A stretch of 64,000 bases of DNA, from the NCBI RefSeq assembly GCF_045062745.1, contig NZ_JBJGED010000013.1:62001-126000 (forward strand), written 5' to 3'. The notes below the pieces were generated by a model that saw only the letters and a list, made by a program, of their open reading frames with translations, made no database searches and was not told the origin of the DNA. How positions within the stretch are numbered: the stretch's first letter is position 1; every line of letters starts with the position of its first letter. Both the position numbers and the translations under genes were made by a program. Source of the DNA: Paenibacillus_AA sp045062745 (lineage in GTDB: Bacteria; Bacillota; Bacilli; Paenibacillales; NBRC-103111). Shown here in pieces: positions 54,067 through 62,685 of the stretch.

Positions 54067-55185
54067 TTGAGCGCAATCTCTGCGAAGAAGCTGCGGGTCG
54101 GCGTGATCGGCTGCGGCAAAATAAGCGACGCCTATTTCAAAACATGCAAGCTGTACAGCTCGCTGGAAGTCGTCGCTGCGGCGGACTTGGATGTATCGCG
54201 CGCCCAAGCGAAGGCGGCTGAATACGGTCTCGCGCATGCGTACACCGTCGATGAGCTGCTGGCCGATGCTTCGATCGACCTTGTGATCAATCTCACCATT
54301 CCCCAGGCGCATGCGCCGGTAGGGCTTGCCGCGCTGCGCGCCGGCAAGCACGTCTATGCGGAGAAGCCGCTGTCCGTCACCCGCGAGGAAGGCCAGTCGC
54401 TGTTGCAGGCGGCCCGCGACAGTGGGCTGCGCGTCGGCAGTGCGCCTGATACGTTCCTGGGCGGCGGCATTCAGACGTGCGTGAAGCTGATCCAGGACGG
54501 GTGGATCGGGCAGCCGATCGGCGCCTCGGCGTTTATGGTCGGCCGCGGGCATGAGCATTGGCATCCCGACCCGGCGTTCTATTACAAGGCCGGAGGAGGT
54601 CCGATGTTCGACATGGGGCCGTACTACTTGACCGCGCTTATCGCGATGCTCGGACCGATTCGGCGCGTGACCGGATCCGTGAAGACGTCGTATCCGCAGC
54701 GCACCGTGCTGAGCCAGCCGAAGTTCGGGCAGCTGATCGACGTAGAAGTAGCGACGCACGTAACGGGCGTGATGGACTTCCATAACGGTGTCACCGGCAC
54801 GATTATCACGAGCTTCGACGCCTTCGGCGGCGCGGATCTGCCGCGTATCGAGATCTATGGCAGCGAAGGCACGCTGAAGGTGCCCGACCCGAACACGTTC
54901 GGAGGGCCTGTGTTCATTCGCCGCAAGGACGCGAAGGATTGGAGCGAGATCCCGCTCACGCATGGCTTTGCGGAAAATGCGCGGGGGCTCGGCGTACTCG
55001 ACATGGCGCGGGCAATCGCAGAAGACCGGCCGCACCGCGCGTCCGGCGAGCTCGCTTACCACGTGCTCGAGGCGATGCACGGATTCCACGACGCTTCCGA
55101 CCAAGGGAAGCACTACGAAATGCAGAGCGCATGCGACAAGCCGGCGCCGATGCCAATCGGAGTGTCGCTAGAGGCATTCCGATGA
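54067..55185 (+). CDS. Gfo/Idh/MocA family oxidoreductase
   Basis: The 372-residue dehydrogenase family protein has a Rossmann segment RVGVIGCGKISDAYFKTC, AEKPLSVT, and GGGPMFDMGPYYLTAL. I chose TTG 54067 because AAGGAGGAG lies just before it, after the ThuA stop. It ends the xylose-linked gene set at a perfect hairpin. Confidence 0.9.
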   Translation: MSAISAKKLRVGVIGCGKISDAYFKTCKLYSSLEVVAAADLDVSRAQAKAAEYGLAHAYTVDELLADASIDLVINLTIPQAHAPVGLAALRAGKHVYAEKPLSVTREEGQSLLQAARDSGLRVGSAPDTFLGGGIQTCVKLIQDGWIGQPIGASAFMVGRGHEHWHPDPAFYYKAGGGPMFDMGPYYLTALIAMLGPIRRVTGSVKTSYPQRTVLSQPKFGQLIDVEVATHVTGVMDFHNGVTGTIITSFDAFGGADLPRIEIYGSEGTLKVPDPNTFGGPVFIRRKDAKDWSEIPLTHGFAENARGLGVLDMARAIAEDRPHRASGELAYHVLEAMHGFHDASDQGKHYEMQSACDKPAPMPIGVSLEAFR

Positions 55186-55204
55186 AGAACCGTTAAGAAT
55201 TACT

Positions 55205-55237
55205 AAGAGTACCGTCTGGTTGTCGGACGGTACTCTT
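55205..55237. terminator. Bidirectional terminator between convergent genes
   Basis: AAGAGTACCGTC and GACGGTACTCTT form a perfect 12-base-pair stem with a nine-base loop, between the oxidoreductase and the AraC regulator gene. Confidence 0.75.
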
Positions 55238-55266
55238 GCCGTTTCGTTGCGGGACATACCTCCCCA

Positions 55267-56145
55267 TTATAGAGGCCCCCGCCTCAGCCTCCGCAGATAC
55301 TCCTTTGGCGTACAGCCGTTATGTCGCTTGAACAACTCATAAAAATGCGCCATATTGTGAATGCCTACTTCAGCCGCAATATCGGTGACGCTTCGGTCGC
55401 TCGTGACGAGCAGCCGCTCCGCATTGCGGATGCGCCGCAAATTCACGTAATCGGTGAAGGAGTCGCCGATCCCTTTTTTGAAATACTTGGAGAAATACGT
55501 ATAGCTCATCCCGACCAGCCGGCTGACGTCCTCCATTCGGATCTTCTCCGCCAGATGCTCGTCCACATAGTCGATAATCCTCTTCATAACCGCGGCGTCC
55601 ACGCCTTCATGTCCCTGCAGGAGCCCTTTTCGATCGCCACGCAGCAGCGTCAGCAGCAGATGTTTGATGTGCATGCTCGCCGCAATCTCGTATCCCTTAG
55701 GCTTCTCGCTGATCTCTTCCAGGATGGCGAGGATGATGCGGGCCACTTCCTGCTTGACCGGTTCATTCTCCAGGAAAATATAGTTGAGCGCCTCGAGCGG
55801 ATGGTAAATTTCCGTAAAATGCCGATAATACATCATCATGGCGGGATCGAAATAAGGTTGCAGATCGAAATGCAACACAACGCACCGCATATCTTCGTCG
55901 CCGACCTTATGCCCGAGGTGAAGCTGCGAGGAGCCGACGGCTACGACGTCCCCGGGGTACAGGCGGTAGACGCGGTTCACGGTGTGAATCTCGTGCCTGC
56001 CTTCGCGAACGAGGACGAATTCGATTTCCTTGTGATAATGCCACCGCGAATGAAGCTGCTGCTCCTTCTCCACCACCTTGAATTCCATCACTTTAATGCA
56101 CAGCTGCGGGTTCTGGTAGTGGATCGGCTCTTTGAAAATTTCCAT
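55267..56145 (-). CDS. AraC-family transcriptional regulator
   Basis: The 292-residue regulator has an N-terminal cupin sensing domain (WHYHKEIEFVLVREGRHEI; YPGDVVAVGSSQLHLGH) and a C-terminal double helix-turn-helix (MEDVSRLVGMSYTYFSKYFK and VTDIAAEVGIHNMAHFYELFK). It is divergent from the two oxidoreductase genes at 56301-58279 across 155 bases and probably controls them in response to a sugar. The ribosome site before its ATG is weak. Confidence 0.93.
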   Translation of the reverse strand: MEIFKEPIHYQNPQLCIKVMEFKVVEKEQQLHSRWHYHKEIEFVLVREGRHEIHTVNRVYRLYPGDVVAVGSSQLHLGHKVGDEDMRCVVLHFDLQPYFDPAMMMYYRHFTEIYHPLEALNYIFLENEPVKQEVARIILAILEEISEKPKGYEIAASMHIKHLLLTLLRGDRKGLLQGHEGVDAAVMKRIIDYVDEHLAEKIRMEDVSRLVGMSYTYFSKYFKKGIGDSFTDYVNLRRIRNAERLLVTSDRSVTDIAAEVGIHNMAHFYELFKRHNGCTPKEYLRRLRRGPL

Positions 56146-56300
56146 CGGGTTTCACCGCGCTTTCGATCGGGCTCGGGGCAATGGCAAATTTGGATACAAA
56201 CGGGACAAATAGCGGCATAGTCACATGCCTTGCAATCATTGTATCTTGTCACTAGTAGGGTATCATGAAATTCAGATTAGCACAAAGAAGGAGAATCGAA

Positions 56301-57293
56301 ATGAAAGTAGCCGTAGTGGGATCCGGCGGGATGGGGCGTATTCATGCCCATGCCTATACCCGGATGGCCGGCGTCGAATTGGTCGGGGTATGCGACATCG
56401 AGTTTGCCCTGGCGGAAGAGCTGGCACGCAATACGAACTCGCGAGCGTTTCCTTCGTTTGAAGCTTTGGTGGAAGCGGTGTCGCCGGAAGCGGTCAGCTT
56501 GACGCTGCCCAGCCATCTGCACAAGGAATATGCGATCAAAGCCGCGGAGCGGGGCATTCACGTCATCAGCGAGAAGCCGATTTCATTGTCGCTGGAAGAT
56601 GCGGAAGCGGTAATCCAGAGCTGCGAGAAGCATGGGGTGAAGCTGTTCGTAGGGCATGTGGTGCGGTTTTTCCCGGATTATGTACAAATGAAGAACGCGG
56701 TCGAAGCCGGCAAGCTCGGCACGATCGGCGTGGCTCACTTCAAGCGGATCGGCGGTCATCCCGGCAACGTGCGTCCTTGGTTCAAAGAGGAGGACAAAAG
56801 CGGCGGCGTGATCGTGGATTTGATGGTGCACGATATCGACTTCGCACGCTGGACGTTCGGCGAAGTGAAATCGGTGTATTGCATGAAGCATACCGACAAT
56901 AACATGGACTATGCTTTGGCTACGCTCGTATTCGAGAGCGGCGCAGTGGCCAACCTCGAAGCGTATTGGGGGTACCCGGGCGCGTTCCGGACCGCCGCCG
57001 AGATCGCCGGCTCGAACGGAGTCGTCCGCGCGGACAGCGCGACCTCCAGCTCGCTGCAAGTACGCAAGGCTGCGGTCGACGGCGAAGCCGGCCGGTTCGT
57101 CGAAGTGCCGCAGAGCCCGTCGATCCATAGCCCGTATTACATTGAACTGCAGCACTTCATCGACTGCATCCGGGGGAACGCCGAGCCTGTGGTGACCGGA
57201 CGCGACGCCTATAAAGCGCTGGAGATCGCGAACGCGGCGAGAGAATCCGCTCGGACCGGACGTGCCGTACTGCTGGGAGGTGCCGTAGGATGA
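56301..57293 (+). CDS. Gfo/Idh/MocA family oxidoreductase
   Basis: The 330-residue dehydrogenase family protein has VAVVGSGGMGRIHAHAY (glycine-rich NAD(P) loop), ISEKPISLS and GGVIVDLMVHDIDFARW with the family histidine. AAGGAG precedes ATG 56301. It overlaps the next oxidoreductase start by four bases, so the two may form a complex or act in sequence. Confidence 0.93.
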   Translation: MKVAVVGSGGMGRIHAHAYTRMAGVELVGVCDIEFALAEELARNTNSRAFPSFEALVEAVSPEAVSLTLPSHLHKEYAIKAAERGIHVISEKPISLSLEDAEAVIQSCEKHGVKLFVGHVVRFFPDYVQMKNAVEAGKLGTIGVAHFKRIGGHPGNVRPWFKEEDKSGGVIVDLMVHDIDFARWTFGEVKSVYCMKHTDNNMDYALATLVFESGAVANLEAYWGYPGAFRTAAEIAGSNGVVRADSATSSSLQVRKAAVDGEAGRFVEVPQSPSIHSPYYIELQHFIDCIRGNAEPVVTGRDAYKALEIANAARESARTGRAVLLGGAVG

Positions 57294-58279
57294 GTAAGAA
57301 ATTAAAAGTAGGGATGATCAGCTTCGCACACGGCCATGCGTTCTCCTACCTGCATTCGCTTCTGGAGCTTCCGGAGGTGGAAGTCGCGGGAATTGCGGAC
57401 GAGAATGAAGCTCGTGTCGCGGACGTCGTGGCCAAGCACGGCATCGCCTATTACTCGGACTATCGGGAACTGTTGAAGACCGATATCGACGCTGTGGTGA
57501 TCTGCTCGGAGAATGTGCATCACGCCCGGCTTACGATCGATTCGGCGAACGCCAAGAAGCATGTCCTGTGCGAGAAGCCGCTCGGCCTGTCGGTCGAGGA
57601 GATGCAGGCGATGATCGACGCGTGCGAGTCGAATGGCGTGCAGCTCATGACCGCCTTCCCGTGCCGGTACATCACCGCCGTCGTGCAGGCCAAAGAGGCG
57701 GTCGACCGCGGCGATATCGGCGATATCGTCGCCATCAAGGGTACGAACCGCGGCTCGTTCCCAGGCAGCTGGTTCGTCGACAAAGCCTTGTCCGGCGGTG
57801 GCGCCTTGCTCGATCACACTGTTCACGTAATGGACTTGATGAACTGGATCATCGGCTCGAAGGTGAACGAAGTGTATGCATATGCTGCCAGCGTGTTCCA
57901 CCCCGAAGCCGGCATCGACGATGCGGGGATGATTCACGTCAAGTTCGCGAACGGCGCCTTCGGCGTCATCGATACGAGCTGGTCGCGGCCGAAGGCCTTC
58001 CCGACATGGGGCGACGTGACGATGGAGATCATCGGCACGAAAGGCGCTATCACGGTCGACTCGTTCGCGCAGAAGAACGAGCTGTACACGAACGATGTGG
58101 GCAAGGGCGTCTACAGCTTCTGGGGCGACGGGATGGACGAATATTTGGTCAAAGGGTTCGTCGATGCGGTGCTGCAAGGGAAGCCGGTGCCGATCAGCGG
58201 GCTAGACGGCTTGCGCTCCGCGGAAGTGGCGCTCGCCGGTTACCGCTCGGTCGAGTCCGGCCAACCCGTACAATTGTAA
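57290..58279 (+). CDS. Gfo/Idh/MocA family oxidoreductase with degenerate glycine loop
   Basis: The 329-residue protein has the family layout (CEKPLGLS; GGALLDHTVHVMDLMNW), but the first strand reads KVGMISFAHGHAFSYL, so the usual G-x-G-x-x-G loop is reduced to S-F-A-H-G-H. Some members of the family with this AHGHA variant are known from clusters in Firmicutes. It overlaps the preceding gene (ATGA) and ends at a strong terminator. Confidence 0.9.
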   Translation: MSKKLKVGMISFAHGHAFSYLHSLLELPEVEVAGIADENEARVADVVAKHGIAYYSDYRELLKTDIDAVVICSENVHHARLTIDSANAKKHVLCEKPLGLSVEEMQAMIDACESNGVQLMTAFPCRYITAVVQAKEAVDRGDIGDIVAIKGTNRGSFPGSWFVDKALSGGGALLDHTVHVMDLMNWIIGSKVNEVYAYAASVFHPEAGIDDAGMIHVKFANGAFGVIDTSWSRPKAFPTWGDVTMEIIGTKGAITVDSFAQKNELYTNDVGKGVYSFWGDGMDEYLVKGFVDAVLQGKPVPISGLDGLRSAEVALAGYRSVESGQPVQL

Positions 58280-58298
58280 TCGCGTTTGCGTCTTAGTG

Positions 58299-58328
58299 AA
58301 GCCTCCGGCGGATGCCGGGGGCTTTTTT
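58299..58328 (+). terminator. Rho-independent terminator after the oxidoreductase pair
   Basis: AAGCCTCCGGC and GCCGGGGGCTT form an 11-base-pair stem (one G-T) with a four-base loop and six T. Confidence 0.9.
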
Positions 58329-58340
58329 CTCCTCCCTCGG

Positions 58341-59230
58341 GCTACGATCCCTTCGCACAGGATGGGCTTCACGAAATGATGGCAATGCCGCCAACCCTAT
58401 GGCCTCTTCCCCTTAACTCAGGATGTGGTTAGTAGACGAGAACCCCTCCGGCTTCCTTTTAGCCACTATCCCTTTCGCTCAGGAGAGGACTCACGAAACG
58501 TTATCCATTGCGCCACCCTCTGACCACTACCCCCCTTCGCCCAGTGAGAAGTTTCGCAACAGTATGTGAACACCGGATCTAACGAAACAAGTCCATTCCA
58601 CCATCCCTATAGCCACTATCCCTTTCACTCAGGATGAGGTTCACTAATCGTTGTCCATAGCGCCAACCCTGGTTCACTATTCCCTTTTGCCCAAGAGGAG
58701 GTCTTACGAAGCGAGATCGTCCCGGCACCCCTATAGCCACTATCCCTTTCACTCAGGATGAGGTTCACTAAACGTTGTCCATAGCGCCAACCCTGGTTCA
58801 CTATTCCCTTTGCTCAAGAGGTGGTCTTACGAAACAAGTTGATTCCGGCATCCCTATAGCCACTATCCCATTCACTCAGGATGAAGGTTCACTTTCGTTG
58901 TCCATTCCGCCAAACCTGTTTCACTATCCCTTATGCTCAGCAGGAGGTCTTACGAAACGAGACCACCCCGGCATCCCTATAGCCACTATCCCTTTTGCTC
59001 AGGTTGAGAATTCACTAAACGTTGTCCATTCCGCAAACTCTGTTTCACTATCCCTTATGCTCAGGAAGAGGTCTTACGAAACGAGACCATCCCGGCATCC
59101 CTATAGCCACTATCCCTTTCGCTAAGGAGGAGACTCACGAAACGTTATTCATTGCGCCACCTCTAACCACTATCCTTTTCACCCATTGAAGATTTTCGCA
59201 AAACTACGTCAACACTCATCACTACCCTCA
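58341..59230. repeat. Degenerate tandem repeat array, unit about 61 bp, with a 123-bp dimer order
   Basis: Fourteen copies of a unit built around CACTATCCCTTTCGCTCAGG can be aligned. Cores lie near 58343, 58404, 58464, 58525, 58614, 58675, 58738, 58799, 58861, 58922, 58984, 59046, 59108 and 59168. Spacing is 60-63 bases except one step of 89. From 58614 on, two unit types alternate: one carries CCCTATAGCCACTAT and the other GGTTCACTAT or TGTTTCACTAT, giving a dimer of about 123. The pair at 58464/58525 is most like the last pair at 59108/59168. No real gene is present; the 116-codon frame at 58775-59125 merely follows the repeat. Confidence 0.85.
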
Positions 59231-59347
59231 CCTATCGCCTGATGATCCGATCGGTGCCGGCTACTCACGTCTTCCCGAACTCACCATCTTTTTTACTCAA
59301 AACTACGGCTTTGTTTAGGTCTATCCAGTGACCATAGGGAAGGAAAT

Positions 59348-59800
59348 AGCCGGTGTGAAGGTAGGAGAGGATCATGGAAACGAGATCACTCTGCCTGACG
59401 ATCCTGAAACCATTATCCCTCTCGCTTAAAACCGCGGTCGGGTCTATCTGAAGGGTGTACTTCTACACCGTCTAACTACCTTCATTCCCTGAGCGAAAGG
59501 GATAGTGGCCATAAGGAAGGGGAAACAGCCGGTGTGAAGGTAGGAGGGGGTAATAAAAAACGAGATACTTGCCTGACGATCCTGAACCATTATCCCTCTC
59601 GCTTAAAACCGTGGTCGGGTCTATCGGAAGGGCGTGCCCCTACACCGACTAACTGACTTTCATTCCCTGAGCGAAAGGGATAGTGGCCATAAGGAAAGAA
59701 AAACCCAACCATTAAGAAGTGACAGGTGAGCAGGAGGGGGTCATATAAACACCATCATTCCCTGAGCGAAAGGGATAGTGGTCATAAGGAAGGGAAAACC
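59348..59800. repeat. Two 179-bp repeats plus a third partial copy, with cores in inverted orientation
   Basis: AGCCGGTGTGAAGGTAGGAG begins at 59348 and again at 59527, and the following ~170 bases match. Each copy contains a plus-strand CATTATCCCTCTCGCTTA (59411, 59588) and, further on, the reverse complement of the array core, GAGCGAAAGGGATAGTGG (inside 59484-59508 and 59662-59686). A third exact reverse-complement core lies inside 59757-59781 without the rest. Nothing coding is visible up to recQ. The facing cores could pair into long hairpins. Confidence 0.8.
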
Positions 59801-59969
59801 CCTGTCGATGTCAAGGGCCCGGTGTGCAGGACTAGTCGGTCTCACCGAAAAATCGGTCCCTAGAGTGAAATAGATGAACCGGGAACGCCCTAACCTTGCC
59901 TTGTGGGGCCATCCGGGTTACGATAGTAGGCAATAGGACCAAGCATGGTGATTGGATGGTAACTATAAG

Positions 59970-61784
59970 ATGATAAACAATACGAATCTAACGCTCGACC
60001 AGGCGAGACGGGTGCTTCAGCGCATCTACGGCTATCCGGATTTCCGCGAAGGGCAGAAGTCGATCATACAAGATATTTTGCGCAATCAGGATACGCTCGG
60101 CATCATGCCGACGGGGGGCGGGAAGTCGATTTGCTACCAGGTGCCGGCGTTGTTGCTCCCGGGGACGACAATCGTCGTCTCGCCGCTTATCTCGCTGATG
60201 AAGGACCAGGTAGACGCCTTGGACGGGCTCGGAATCCCGGCGACCTACATCAATAGTTCGCTGACCGGCTCGGAGACGAGCCGCCGGCTGAGGGGAGCGG
60301 CCGCGGGCGAGTACAAGCTCATCTATGTCGCGCCCGAGCGTCTCGAGACGGACATGTTCGTCTCGCTCGCGCAGCGGATCGACGTCCCGTTCGTGGCGAT
60401 CGACGAGGCGCATTGCGTCTCGCAGTGGGGCCATGACTTCCGGACGAGCTATCTGGCGGTGGCGCCGTTCCTGCGCCAGCTCGAGCGCCGGCCGCGCATC
60501 GCGGCGTTCACGGCGACGGCTACCGAGAACGTCCGCACCGACATCGTCCGGCTGCTCGGCCTCGAGTCGCCGAAGGTGCACGTGACCGGGTTCGACCGGT
60601 CGAACTTGAGCTTCTCGGTGCTGAAGGGCGTGAACCGGGAAGATTACGTAATGCAATATCTCACCCGACATGAGGATCAGGCGGGTATCATCTATGCCGC
60701 CACGCGCAAGGAAGTGGACCAGGTGCATCAGATGATCCGGCGCAAAGGTATCCCGGCCGGCAAATATCACGCCGGGCTGAGCGACGGCGAGCGCCAGGAG
60801 ATGCAGAACCAGTTTCTGCGCGACGACGTCCGGGTCATGGTCGCGACCAACGCGTTCGGCATGGGCATCGATAAGTCGAATGTGCGGTACGTCCTCCACT
60901 GGAGCATGCCGAAGAACATGGAGTCGTACTATCAGGAGGCAGGACGCGCTGGGCGCGACGGCGAGCCGGGCGAATGCATCTTGCTGTACCAGCCGCAAGA
61001 CATTCTGATGCAGAAGTTTCTGATCGAGCAGTCGGTGTCGGCGCCTGAGCGCAAGCAGCAGGAGTTCCGTAAGCTGCAGCTGATGATCGACTATTGCCAT
61101 ACGCAAAACTGTTTGCGTTCTTACATCTTGGGCTACTTCGGAGAACGGCAAGAAACCGGCGCGAAGTGCGGCAATTGCAGCAGCTGCAATGACGACAGCG
61201 AGGTCGTCGACATGACCGTGGAGGCGCAGCAGATTCTCTCTTGCATCCGCCGGATGAACGAACGATTCGGGGTGACGCTCGTCGCCCAGGTGCTGAAGGG
61301 CTCTTCGAACAAACGCGTCCTGGAGTTCCGCTTCGACCGGCTGCCGACATACGGGCTCATGAAGCACCACTCCGAGAAGACGATCATGGACATGATCCAA
61401 TTGCTCATCGCCGATGGCTACATCGGGCTGACCGACAGCCAGTATCCGGTGCTGCGTCTGCTGGCCCCCGCCGCGGACGTGCTCCGCGGCGAGAAGCAAG
61501 TCTCGCGCAAGGTGCGCGAGGTCAAGAAGCGCGTGGCGCGTGCGGGCGACGCGCTGTTCGACGAGCTGCGCGCCCTGCGCAAGCAGCTGGCCGACCGCGA
61601 CGGCGTGCCGCCGTACGTCGTCTTCGCCGACAGCACGCTGCGAGAGATTGCCGAGCAGCTGCCGGAGACCGAAGCGCAGCTGCTAGCGGTGAAGGGCGTC
61701 GGGCAGGCGAAACTGACGAAGTACGGCCTACCGTTCCTCGAAGCGGTTCGCGCTTATATGGCGCAGCAAGCGCTAGGCGGATAA
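59970..61784 (+). CDS. recQ: ATP-dependent DNA helicase RecQ
   Basis: The 604-residue 3'-5' helicase acts in recombination and repair. Motifs in order: I (GIMPTGGGKSICYQVPAL), II (VAIDEAHCVSQWGHDFR), III (AAFTATATENVRTDI), VI region (YYQEAGRAGRDGEPGEC), RQC zinc cluster (CGNCSSCND), winged helix and a short HRDC domain (LPETEAQLLAVKGVGQAKLTK). I prefer ATG 59970, which has GGATGG ten bases ahead, to TTG 59952. It stands alone, just after the repeat region. Confidence 0.95.
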   Translation: MINNTNLTLDQARRVLQRIYGYPDFREGQKSIIQDILRNQDTLGIMPTGGGKSICYQVPALLLPGTTIVVSPLISLMKDQVDALDGLGIPATYINSSLTGSETSRRLRGAAAGEYKLIYVAPERLETDMFVSLAQRIDVPFVAIDEAHCVSQWGHDFRTSYLAVAPFLRQLERRPRIAAFTATATENVRTDIVRLLGLESPKVHVTGFDRSNLSFSVLKGVNREDYVMQYLTRHEDQAGIIYAATRKEVDQVHQMIRRKGIPAGKYHAGLSDGERQEMQNQFLRDDVRVMVATNAFGMGIDKSNVRYVLHWSMPKNMESYYQEAGRAGRDGEPGECILLYQPQDILMQKFLIEQSVSAPERKQQEFRKLQLMIDYCHTQNCLRSYILGYFGERQETGAKCGNCSSCNDDSEVVDMTVEAQQILSCIRRMNERFGVTLVAQVLKGSSNKRVLEFRFDRLPTYGLMKHHSEKTIMDMIQLLIADGYIGLTDSQYPVLRLLAPAADVLRGEKQVSRKVREVKKRVARAGDALFDELRALRKQLADRDGVPPYVVFADSTLREIAEQLPETEAQLLAVKGVGQAKLTKYGLPFLEAVRAYMAQQALGG

Positions 61785-61790
61785 ACCAAT

Positions 61791-61838
61791 GAAACCGGCT
61801 GTACATGCGGGACCACCCTCGCACGTACAGCCGGTTTC
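61791..61838. terminator. Bidirectional terminator between recQ and the SDR pseudogene
   Basis: GAAACCGGCTGTAC and GTACAGCCGGTTTC form a perfect 14-base-pair stem between convergent genes. Confidence 0.85.
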
Positions 61839-61844
61839 GTTCGT

Positions 61845-62610
61845 TCACAAGCGAGAGCCGCCGCTCGCGTCTATCAATTGCCCGGTCACCCAACGGCCGT
61901 CGGGGGAGGCGAGGAAGGCGGCGATGTCCGCCACGTCCTCCGGCTGTCCCCAACGACCGAAGGCGGAGAGACCGGCGGCGAATTGCCGTCCGCCCGCATC
62001 CTGCAGCGTGCCGGCGTTCATCTCGGTATCGATGATACCCGGCAGGATCGCATTCACCGTAATGCGACGGCTGCCCAGATGCTGGGCGAGGACGAAGGTG
62101 AGCGTGTTGAGCGCCCCTTTGGAAATGCTGTAGCCGAGCAAGTTCGGGAAGGCGATGCGCGTAACCGCGGACGAAGTGTGCGATGATCCGGCCTTCGTCC
62201 CTCATCCGGGGTAAAGCTTGTTGGATCAGGAAGAGCGGAGCCTTCACATGAAGATGCATCACCTCGTCGAATGATTGCTCCGTCGTTTCTTCGAGCGTGG
62301 CCATCTGTCCGATTCCCGCATTGTTCACGAGAATGTCGAATCGTTTAGCCCCAGTCCGGCTCTGCAGAACATCATCCAATGCCGCGAACAACGCATGTAT
62401 ACCGTTCAAGGCGGACAAGTCAGCACCGATTGCGAATGCAGCCCCTCCGTGTGCTTCAATCGTACGAACTACATCCTCGGCTTCTTGCTGCCTCGTTCCA
62501 TAATGGACGCCGACCAAGGCGCCCTCCCGGGCCAATCTCAACGCGATCCCCCGGCCGATTCCCCGGCTCGCTCCAGTCACTAATGCGATTTTTCCTGCCA
62601 ACTTGCTCAT
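61845..62610 (-). pseudogene. SDR-family oxidoreductase broken by a one-base frameshift
   Basis: The first 143 residues are a clear short-chain dehydrogenase (ALVTGASRGIGRGIALRLA; FDILVNNAGIG), with AGGGAGATGAG before the ATG. At 62175-62181 the reading frame slips. Seven bases (GCACACT on the coding strand) stand where six would keep the frame, and the C-terminal half continues in another frame (SSAVTRIAFPNLLGYSISK... with the catalytic Tyr-x-x-x-Lys, ending ...VTGQLIDASGG). Both halves are otherwise intact, so the break is recent or a sequencing error. The shifted frame alone would run on to 61522 as nonsense. Confidence 0.85.
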
Positions 62611-62685
62611 GGTCTCATCTCCCTATGTCGAATTCATGATTAGTTATAACACAGGGAGACAAGCGGAATGTTGCGCTCTTATTCC

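Noticed and set aside
58775..59125. A 116-codon open frame on the plus strand inside the repeat array
   Set aside because: Its residues simply echo the DNA repeat (recurring GIPIATIPF-like segments), and no ribosome site precedes it.
58341..59230. CRISPR array
   Set aside because: Repeats are degenerate, the intervals are themselves repeated rather than unique, and no cas genes are present.
59988..61499. Minus-strand open frame of about 500 codons opposite recQ
   Set aside because: It mirrors the helicase gene; the composition (His/Arg/Asp-rich) is that of a shadow frame.
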